Assembly (NCBI GenBank): GCA_040757295.1
Contig: JBFLXH010000085.1
Coordinates: forward strand, 1-5,643
Direction of reading: 5' to 3'
DNA: 5,643 nucleotides
Source: JAGXSE01 sp040757295
GTDB taxonomy: Bacteria; Bacillota; PH28-bin88
Of this stretch, positions 1-5,432 are shown in pieces (the first letter of the stretch is position 1; each line of letters starts with the position of its first letter). The notes beneath the pieces were generated by a model, which had not been told where the DNA came from, searched no databases, and saw only the letters and a program-made list of their open reading frames with translations. The position numbers were made by a program, and so were the translations under genes.

Positions 1-611
1 TTCTGCGATACTTCCGAAGGCACTGTGATAATCACAGAACCATCCATATCAGGAATCAACTTTAAGACGTTAACCGTCTCACTGCTGGTCCCGGCAGGAA
101 TGTCAATGACCATGTAATCAACTTCCCCATAATCCACATAGGTAAGGAATTCCTCGGTAGCCACCCTTTTTGAATCATGGTACCAGATAATAAACTGGTT
201 TTCATCCAGAACCAACCCCATGGACACAACCTTAAAGCCGGGATAGGGCTCTACCGGGATAAGCCCCTTTGGTCCTACTTTCATTTTTCGACCTGCCACC
301 CCAAGCATAACCGGTACTGCGGGAACGTCATAACTCTGGTCAAGCACACACACCTTTTTCCCTTTTTTGTAGAGGGCAGCGGCAAGGTTAACCGCCAGCA
401 TGGATTTTCCCACGCCGCCTTTACCGCCTAAGACAATTATTTTCCTCTTTACCGAGGCCAGGTTCTTCTTGGCCAGGGGCAAAAAACCCCGCTTTTCAAA
501 CTCTGCCTTTTGAGGCAGAATGCATTCAAAGTACCGCTCACAATTACCGCAATCAAAACTACAAGACATATCAATATTAATTGATTCCAGCTCACGCAAC
601 TCAGAAGCCAT
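1..611 (-). CDS. Mrp/Nbp35-family Fe-S carrier ATPase, divergent copy (Mrp-1), 3' end outside window
   Basis: The frame starts at ATG 611-609 and stays open for 203 codons to the left edge, so the C-terminal part, including the expected CxxC, is not visible. The ribosome site AAGGAGGAG (616-624) puts GGAGG 6 nt before the ATG. Cys17, Cys21, Cys24 and Cys30 form C-x3-C-x2-C-x5-C, whose last three cysteines match the Nbp35 N-terminal cluster spacing (CX13CX2CX5C in Nbp35). The deviant Walker A is KGGVGKS (64-70). The switch I region reads LDQSYDVPAVP (90-100), where the family has LDxDxxGPSxP: the second Asp is Ser93 and the Gly is lost. The switch II region reads DIPAGTSSE (170-178) in place of DLPPGTGD. 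Family members bind nucleotide as dimers and carry labile Fe-S clusters in the cytoplasm. It follows Mrp-2 by 95 nt in the same direction. I infer a partner of Mrp-2 with weakened or altered ATPase activity. Family assignment is firm; the role in this operon is unknown. Confidence 0.9.
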   Translation of the reverse strand, partial: MASELRELESINIDMSCSFDCGNCERYFECILPQKAEFEKRGFLPLAKKNLASVKRKIIVLGGKGGVGKSMLAVNLAAALYKKGKKVCVLDQSYDVPAVPVMLGVAGRKMKVGPKGLIPVEPYPGFKVVSMGLVLDENQFIIWYHDSKRVATEEFLTYVDYGEVDYMVIDIPAGTSSETVNVLKLIPDMDGSVIITVPSEVSQ

Positions 612-706
612 AGGTCTCCTCCTTCACATACTTTTAAAATTCCAGCCCAATAACAGGGCGGTGCCGGGAATGTAGAACACCGAGAAAACGAATATTTTCT
701 CTAGTC

Positions 707-1639
707 TTATATATCTTTTTCCTTCTCCTTAATTTCATCAATGTAAGCATCAAGTTTTTTAGCAATTTCCAAAACTGCTTTAGACGCAGGATTGTCGGGA
801 TATTTATAGACAAAGGGAACACCTGCATCGGAGGCTTCACTTAATTCAGGGTGTAACGGCACTTTACCCAGGAAGGGCACACCAAGTTCTTGGGCCAGTC
901 TTTCGCCGCCACCGGATTGCATGACATCAAACCTGTGCCCGCATTTGTGGCAGATATAGCCGCTCATATTCTCAATAATTCCCAGAATCCTGACATCGGC
1001 GCGGAGCGAGAGCAGGGAAGCTTTCTTGGCAGCAATTTGGGACACAAAGGGCGGTACCGTTACAATTACGCTTCCATCGAGGTCAGGAATGTACTGCATA
1101 AGATTACAGGCATCCGAACTCGTTCCCGGAGGCAGGTCAACCAGCAGGTAATCCCTCTCGCCATAATCCACGTGGGCCAAAAACTCTTCCGTGGTGCCCC
1201 GCCGCATTTCGTGAAACATGGTCACTACCTGGTCCTCTTTTTGAATAGAACCCATAGAAACCATCTGAATTCCCAGTAACCCTTCCACCGGAATTAAGCC
1301 GCGTTCGCCAATTTTTAACTTCCTGCCTACCGTTCCAAACAGCTTAGGAATGGTTGAGCCATCAAAATCCTGGTCAAGCACACTGACTTTTTTGCCGAGC
1401 ATTGCCAGGGCAACGGCTAAATTTGCGGTCATCGTGGATTTTCCTACCCCGCCTTTACCGCCGCCGACTGCGATTTTCTTTTTTATTTTAGCCATCGTCC
1501 GGGCAGCCCGAGCCATCCTCCGGCGCCCGTATATCTTCCACTTTATGTCATCTTGACACTCAAAAAATTTTTCACAGTGCTCGCATTTATAATCACAATT
1601 CAAATCTACGTTGATCTGCAGCAATTGTTTTTCGCTCAT
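707..1639 (-). CDS. Mrp/Nbp35-family Fe-S carrier ATPase, canonical copy (Mrp-2)
   Basis: This is a complete 310-residue protein with ATG at 1639-1637, GGAGG at 1649-1653 (9 nt upstream) and TAA at 707-709. Visible in order are: an N-terminal cysteine motif Cys15, Cys19, Cys22, Cys28 (C-x3-C-x2-C-x5-C); a basic linker (about 33-56); deviant Walker A GKGGVGKST (61-69); switch I LDQDFDGSTIP (88-98) keeping both Asp residues; switch II DLPPGTSSD (168-176); and NMSGYICHKCG (224-234), the classic Mrp/Nbp35 CxxC with Cys230 and Cys233, which carries the bridging Fe-S cluster at the dimer interface. The family's usual WRGP segment is replaced by MFHEMRRG (141-148), so this is a divergent subfamily. 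The last ten residues are almost all charged. It lies 130 nt after UbiD-B, beyond a strong hairpin. Mrp-type ATPases recur beside UbiD-like genes in proposed naphthalene and phenanthrene carboxylase clusters (recalled, not checked). Cofactor or Fe-S delivery, or an ATP-driven conformational role, are both possible. Confidence 0.93.
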   Translation of the reverse strand: MSEKQLLQINVDLNCDYKCEHCEKFFECQDDIKWKIYGRRRMARAARTMAKIKKKIAVGGGKGGVGKSTMTANLAVALAMLGKKVSVLDQDFDGSTIPKLFGTVGRKLKIGERGLIPVEGLLGIQMVSMGSIQKEDQVVTMFHEMRRGTTEEFLAHVDYGERDYLLVDLPPGTSSDACNLMQYIPDLDGSVIVTVPPFVSQIAAKKASLLSLRADVRILGIIENMSGYICHKCGHRFDVMQSGGGERLAQELGVPFLGKVPLHPELSEASDAGVPFVYKYPDNPASKAVLEIAKKLDAYIDEIKEKEKDI

Positions 1640-1673
1640 TTTAATCTTCCTCCAGATTTAATTAGTTAAGGTC

Positions 1674-1730
1674 AAAAAGAAATTTTAGGATGGGTGAAGA
1701 AACATTTTGCACAAATGTCCCTTCACCCAT
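1674..1730 (-). terminator. Intercistronic hairpin with delayed U-tract (partial terminator or mRNA processing/stability element)
   Basis: On the minus strand ATGGGTGAAGGGACATTT (1730-1713) pairs with AAATGTTTCTTCACCCAT (1707-1690) around a GTGCA loop. All 18 positions pair, two of them as G-U wobbles. The U-rich run TTTCTTTTT (1682-1674) begins 7 nt after the stem, later than in a strong intrinsic terminator. It lies 40 nt after the UbiD-B stop and before Mrp-2, which has its own ribosome site. I infer it lowers expression of the ATPase genes relative to the carboxylase subunits, or protects the 3' end of the upstream message. Confidence 0.55.
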
Positions 1731-1769
1731 TCCTTATTTTAATGTTATAAAACCAACTTGTTGTTTAGA

Positions 1770-3251
1770 TTAGAACTTAATCAGTCTTCTCTGCGGCTCA
1801 AGCGCAAATCCCCAACGTTTCCAGTTGGCAATAACTTTTTCCTGAATCTCTTTCGGCCAACAGGTTTCGAAGGCTACCCTCGTCGGCAACAATTCTTTCG
1901 GCCAGGTAGGATCAAAAGTAGCATTGACATACATCCGCCCGGTAGCTCCCTCAGGTGCCGGATATTTTGCGTTGTAGGGGACAAAAGCATCAATTCCCGT
2001 TGAAAAGTGGAAGCTATTTACCGGGGAAGCCTTTTGCAAGAGATCTCCCATTATCCTTGCCAGTTCCTCAGCGCCACAGCCCGTATCTACGATCATTAAC
2101 TTGTCGAACCAATGGCTGGTAGAAAACAGGGCACGGGAAATGAGAAACTCAAAACCGGGATACACAGGATTAGCAGAGACAATGCACATACCCATTCTGA
2201 ATGAAACCGGGCAATAAACCCAGCGGGCTGCCCTGTAACCCCACCAGAGTGTATTCAATATTTTGATCAGCTTGAATGAATGGGCAATGGATTTTATGGT
2301 TAGCGAGTCGCTACCCTTAATACCGGTTACGTCAAAAGGAATTATGGGGTTTTCCCGGTAGCTGATCGAGGTCACCCGCCACATTGGTTGTTTTGCCTGT
2401 TTTTCTTTCCGGATCATCCCATAAAACGGGCCTTCATCAGCCACTTCATCGGGCATGGCCACACCTTCAATGACAATTTCTGCGTTGGCAGGTACTAATA
2501 AATTGCTTTTCCTTGCCTTAACCAGTTCTATTGGTTCCCCACCCAGGTATCCGGCTAAATCTGCAGCCGGCAGGCCTCCTGTAATGCCTTCCATATAAAT
2601 TGCAGCAGCGATGGGAATGGTTGAATCTACCCCGATGGCGATAGCAAAAGGCATAGGCTTACCTGACTTTTTGTACTTGTTATAGATGGCCGTAAGCGGG
2701 CTGTCGTCGATCAGTTTAACAGCAATGGCATCTTTTGAAACCACCATAAAACGTTCGTTGCTCCACGATACAGTTCCTACCTCAGGATCTTCAACGATAA
2801 CTATGTTTAAATTGCTGTAGCGCCCGCCATCTCCTTCGTGGATGACCGGGAAAGGAAACGCAGTAAGATCGATTTTGTCTCCTTCCATTAAGTAATCCCA
2901 TTCGCTTCTGCTAACCTCGAGCGGTTTAATACCTCTCTGGGTGATCGCGTCGTCAAAATATGCCTGGAGTTCCTCATAGGTAAAGTCTCTTGCTTGATCC
3001 ATAGCCAGGGACAGCCTGATCCACGGGCGACGCCTTTTGGGATACATATCCGTGGGCGATGCGTAAATTCCCGTAACCAGGGAAGAACTTCCCTTATAGT
3101 CCTTTACATTTTGGAACATTAGAGCGGGTCCATCTAAATCAAGACATTTTGCCCCTACAGCTCCGGCTTCGACATTCCAACCGACTTCCTCCTGGGTAAC
3201 GATCAGTTCCTGCTCATCCTTCAAAAGCTCCAGGTATTGCCTGAATTTCAT
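1770..3251 (-). CDS. UbiD-family carboxylase-like protein with degenerate active site (UbiD-B)
   Basis: This is a complete 493-residue protein: ATG at 3251-3249, AGGAGGG (3258-3264) 6 nt upstream, stop at 1770. It is UbiD-family throughout: HEGDGGRY (138-145), a core PMPFAIAIG (199-207), GEPIELVKA (238-246), LLVPANAEIVIEG (251-263) and DEGPF (272-276). Aligned by hand to UbiD-A and to Aspergillus Fdc1/E. coli UbiD spacing, the metal-binding Asn is Ser162, the metal-binding Glu is Ala229, and the second Glu of the catalytic pair is missing (EGPFYG, 273-278, instead of EGPFGE). The Arg (Arg167) and first Glu (Glu273) remain. A Trp/Tyr-rich stretch WWGYRAARWVY (336-346) lies where UbiD-A has an unrelated sequence. 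It starts 20 nt after the 95-residue gene, so translation is probably coupled. Paired UbiD-like subunits are known in phenylphosphate carboxylase (alpha and beta). I infer a structural or substrate-binding subunit of a complex with UbiD-A, though an unusual catalytic mode is not excluded. Confidence 0.9.
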   Translation of the reverse strand: MKFRQYLELLKDEQELIVTQEEVGWNVEAGAVGAKCLDLDGPALMFQNVKDYKGSSSLVTGIYASPTDMYPKRRRPWIRLSLAMDQARDFTYEELQAYFDDAITQRGIKPLEVSRSEWDYLMEGDKIDLTAFPFPVIHEGDGGRYSNLNIVIVEDPEVGTVSWSNERFMVVSKDAIAVKLIDDSPLTAIYNKYKKSGKPMPFAIAIGVDSTIPIAAAIYMEGITGGLPAADLAGYLGGEPIELVKARKSNLLVPANAEIVIEGVAMPDEVADEGPFYGMIRKEKQAKQPMWRVTSISYRENPIIPFDVTGIKGSDSLTIKSIAHSFKLIKILNTLWWGYRAARWVYCPVSFRMGMCIVSANPVYPGFEFLISRALFSTSHWFDKLMIVDTGCGAEELARIMGDLLQKASPVNSFHFSTGIDAFVPYNAKYPAPEGATGRMYVNATFDPTWPKELLPTRVAFETCWPKEIQEKVIANWKRWGFALEPQRRLIKF

Positions 3252-3271
3252 ATTTATCCCTCCTACATGTA

Positions 3272-3559
3272 TTAGTCATCTGTTGTTAACCGGCTAATAT
3301 CATACTTTTTGATCACGCTTTCATCCTCCAATTTCTGCAGCACCTTGACATAAACAGGTTTTTCGAATGTACTCTGAGGACCGCCTTCGGTGACTACCTC
3401 CACCTGGACTCCCCCCTCAATGGGCTCGTAAGAGACCAGGGCCTCCACCATATTCCATTCCCAGTTTTCGTCCCTGAACTCGATTATTGCGCTCTGGCCG
3501 CTTTTTATCAGCGGCTCAGCCTTTTTGAGACTCTGGATCGTTACACCGTATTCAGCCAT
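3272..3559 (-). CDS. Small 95-residue protein between two UbiD genes, possible small carboxylase subunit
   Basis: The gene has ATG at 3559-3557 with GGAGG (3566-3570) 6 nt upstream, and TAA at 3272-3274. I do not recognise the family. The protein is soluble and strongly charged, with no cysteine, no signal peptide and no membrane segment. The N-terminal third looks helical (about 8-22). The middle alternates short probable beta strands (SAIIEFRDENWEWNMVEALV, about 23-42; VQVEVVTE, about 51-58; KPVYVKVLQKL, about 67-77) with acidic turns, and the tail ends in DD. Its place between UbiD-A and UbiD-B, with a 20-nt gap to UbiD-B, argues that it is made in step with both. Phenylphosphate carboxylase has a small accessory subunit of about 18 kDa; this protein is shorter (about 10-11 kDa), so homology to it is not claimed. 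It may be an assembly or regulatory subunit of the carboxylase. Confidence 0.85.
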   Translation of the reverse strand: MAEYGVTIQSLKKAEPLIKSGQSAIIEFRDENWEWNMVEALVSYEPIEGGVQVEVVTEGGPQSTFEKPVYVKVLQKLEDESVIKKYDISRLTTDD

Positions 3560-3588
3560 AAAAATCCTCCTCTCTCAGATTTTTTTCG

Positions 3589-3616
3589 ACCTGCAGATAT
3601 GACTATATTTACAGGT
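3589..3616 (-). other. Short hairpin between UbiD-A and the 95-residue gene
   Basis: On the minus strand ACCTGTAAATAT (3616-3605) pairs with ATATCTGCAGGT (3600-3589) around an AGTC loop: 12 positions, one mismatch and one G-U pair. It is followed by an A-rich run rather than a U-tract, so it is not a terminator. It could be an RNA processing site or stabiliser setting the subunit ratio, or it may be chance, since half the stem is A/T. Confidence 0.3.
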
Positions 3617-3635
3617 TTGGCGAGATATGAAAGCT

Positions 3636-5177
3636 TTACGCTTTTTTTGCCATCCAGGGAATCCCTTCATGCCGAAAATCCTCGTAAGGGGGAATTCCAA
3701 ACCTGCTTCTATTTTTTTCCACCCAATGTTTATAGGTCGGATACAGCGTTTCAAACTCCATCCGCCGCGGGCCCATCTCGACCTCATCCCATTGCTTGGT
3801 AGTGGCATCAATATAGCACTTCGAGGTTTTGGCAACGGTGGCGGCCATCCGCAACGTACCCTTTTCTTCGGCCTTCTGGTAAATGTTCAGCGGTGAACGT
3901 GGCCCTTCGGGATCCCGATAGTTATGCCAATCCCTGATTGGGTGGCTTTTTAGCATTACTTCTTCCCAGACCGCTTCCATGTTGCTGATATCCACATCTT
4001 CGTCTACCACGAAGATCTGGTCGACGTACATGGACGGGCCGGGCACGGCCAAAATCAATTCGGCCAGTTCCTTAACGTAACCCTGATAGGGTACCTTGGT
4101 AGCAATAATTACTGACGCATAAGAGTTTGTTTCCGGCCCTACGATTGCTTTTACCGGGAAGCCTAAGCTGCGGACTACGTTTAATACGGTAGGAGTCAAG
4201 AGCGCATTGAATTCGCTACTCAGGTAAGTAGTACTGTCGCCATGTCCAGCACCAGCTATACAGAATGGTAAAATCGGGTTTTTGCGATGAGTAATGGCCT
4301 GGACTCTAACAACTGGCGCAGGGCGCCGCGGTCCGTGTATATAACCAAGGAATTCTCCAAATGGACCTTCATCAACCCGTTCACCCGGCAGCATAACTCC
4401 TTCAATTATAAACTCTGCTGATGCCGGTACCAATAAATCATTGGTTATACACTTAACCAACTGGACCGGTTCTTTCATCAATCCCCCTGCATAATCTACC
4501 TCGCTAACCCCGGCTGGTAAAGGCATTCCTGCAACGTGGGAAGTCGCCGGTAAGCCGCCTAAGGCAATAGCTACGGGCATAGGTTGGTTGCGGGCCTCGT
4601 ACTTGAAATAATACAGATTGGCAGTCTGTTGACCGGCAGTAAAAAGTATGCCCATTTTGTTTTTACTGTGCACCATACAGCGGTAGTTGCACCAGTTATT
4701 CCAGTCACTGTCAGGATCTTTGGCGATAATGGTAAGGATGTCAAAGTACCTTCCGCCATCACCTTCATGAATGAAAGGTACCGGGATGTATTTAAAGACA
4801 TTTGCGTCTTCGCCAAGGTGAACAACCTCCTGACATTCTCCCTTGTCAACGACAATCGGCCTGATGGGGTGATTAAGCCTTTCGATAAACTCTTCCGTGT
4901 ACTCTTCATAGGACATGTTTGAATCCATACCCAGAGAAATCGCAATCCGCCGGTGTATTGCACCATGGCTTCCGCGGTATGGATCCGTCACAGCGCGTTG
5001 CCCATCCGGATAACCTTTAATCTTTTCAAATAATGGAATTTTGTCGTCGAGACGGTTTGACATGGCGCCAATAGCGCTCATTTCCAATTTCCAGTGGACC
5101 TCGTCTGTAACACGACAAAGCTCGCCCCTCTTTTCGAGTTCGTCTAAAAAGTCTCTCAAATCCTTAATGCTAGCCAT
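3636..5177 (-). CDS. UbiD-family prenyl-FMN-dependent aromatic carboxylase/decarboxylase, probable catalytic subunit (UbiD-A)
   Basis: This is a complete 513-residue protein with ATG at 5177-5175, an AAAAGGGGG ribosome site (5189-5197) 11 nt upstream, and TAA at 3636-3638. UbiD enzymes reversibly (de)carboxylate aromatic or alpha,beta-unsaturated acids in the cytoplasm using prenylated FMN, a divalent metal and K+. Matches visible by spacing to Fdc1/UbiD: Asn161 and Glu226 (metal ligands; Fdc1 N168 and E233), Arg166 in NWCNYR (Fdc1 R173), and Glu270 and Glu275 in EGPFGE (Fdc1 E277 and E282). The Fdc1 His191 position is Gln184. HEGDGGRY (137-144), PMPVAIALG (199-207), LLVPASAEFIIEG (248-260) and GHGDS (311-315) complete the family pattern. 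It heads the group with the 95-residue gene (76 nt downstream) and UbiD-B. The second UbiD subunit and Mrp ATPases favour a phenylphosphate-, benzene- or polycyclic-aromatic-carboxylase-like role over a simple decarboxylase. The substrate cannot be determined here. No ubiX is visible, so prenyl-FMN must be made elsewhere. Confidence 0.93.
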   Translation of the reverse strand: MASIKDLRDFLDELEKRGELCRVTDEVHWKLEMSAIGAMSNRLDDKIPLFEKIKGYPDGQRAVTDPYRGSHGAIHRRIAISLGMDSNMSYEEYTEEFIERLNHPIRPIVVDKGECQEVVHLGEDANVFKYIPVPFIHEGDGGRYFDILTIIAKDPDSDWNNWCNYRCMVHSKNKMGILFTAGQQTANLYYFKYEARNQPMPVAIALGGLPATSHVAGMPLPAGVSEVDYAGGLMKEPVQLVKCITNDLLVPASAEFIIEGVMLPGERVDEGPFGEFLGYIHGPRRPAPVVRVQAITHRKNPILPFCIAGAGHGDSTTYLSSEFNALLTPTVLNVVRSLGFPVKAIVGPETNSYASVIIATKVPYQGYVKELAELILAVPGPSMYVDQIFVVDEDVDISNMEAVWEEVMLKSHPIRDWHNYRDPEGPRSPLNIYQKAEEKGTLRMAATVAKTSKCYIDATTKQWDEVEMGPRRMEFETLYPTYKHWVEKNRSRFGIPPYEDFRHEGIPWMAKKA

Positions 5178-5432
5178 TCTTGTTTTTTCCCCCTTTTCTG
5201 TTAATTTTGACCTTTAGTTTCCCAATTTACACTACTTTTGCTCCATACTAAGTTCAACCCCCCTTCTCAAATGTAATCCACTTTGCTTTACGCCCCAGCT
5301 CATCCCAATGACTTATTCCAAAATACACTTTCCCTCCCTCCAACCGGCGTTTTTCGCGCTACTGGTCGATTAGGGCAAAAATTGCCTCAGAATATGGAGT
5401 GCTGTCGAGGGTTACTGCTATGGCAATTCACT
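5178..5432 (-). promoter_or_regulatory. Intergenic region upstream of UbiD-A, probable operon promoter and leader
   Basis: This is the longest gap in the window (255 bp) and it coincides with a drop in GC from about 60% to about 40-47%, so the carboxylase operon probably starts here. One weak sigma-70-like pair is visible: TTGAGA (5270-5265), a 17-bp spacer, then TATGGA (5247-5242); the -10 matches only three of six. No sigma-54 -24/-12 pattern was found. The coding strand has several purine-rich runs. A small palindrome GGCAATTTTTGCC (5386-5374) has no following U-tract. A possible 24-codon ORF lies within at 5254-5328. Confidence 0.35.
5254..5328 (-). CDS. Possible 24-residue leader peptide or small protein upstream of UbiD-A
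   Basis: A GTG (5328-5326) is preceded by GGAGGGAGGG, an excellent ribosome site with GGAGG 8 nt before it. The frame then runs 24 codons to TGA (5256-5254). The peptide begins MYFGISHWDELGRKAKW and ends KGG; two Trp, two Phe and one Tyr in 24 residues make it aromatic-rich. The frame is open for 9 further codons upstream, back to a TAG. It ends 76 nt before UbiD-A. No clear attenuator hairpin follows it. It may be a genuine small protein, a translated leader, or a chance ORF; only the ribosome site and composition argue for it. Confidence 0.3.
   Translation of the reverse strand: MYFGISHWDELGRKAKWITFEKGG

Noticed and set aside
177..431. Plus-strand open frame of 84 codons
   Set aside because: It is antisense to Mrp-1, whose motifs (Walker A, switch II, Cys motif) are unmistakable; the plus-strand product has no family features.
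682..701. GAGAAAA/TTTTCTC inverted repeat between Mrp-2 and Mrp-1
   Set aside because: The 7-bp stem is mostly A/T with a 6-nt loop and no U-tract at its end; too weak to call a terminator.
890..1279. Plus-strand open frame of 129 codons
   Set aside because: It lies wholly antisense to the conserved core of Mrp-2 and has no recognisable domain.
3575..3896. Open frames on both strands around the 3' end of UbiD-A
   Set aside because: They are shadows of the UbiD-A C-terminus; UbiD-A reads intact to its TAA, so there is no sign of a frameshift or second gene.
4571..4966. Overlapping minus- and plus-strand frames of 131 and 112 codons (4571-4966 and 4584-4922)
   Set aside because: Both overlap the conserved N-terminal core of UbiD-A in other frames; a low stop density in a coding region explains them.
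5374..5386. GGCAA-TTT-TTGCC palindrome after the partial gene
   Set aside because: A stem of only 5 bp with a 3-nt loop and no downstream U-run; not supportable as a terminator or operator.
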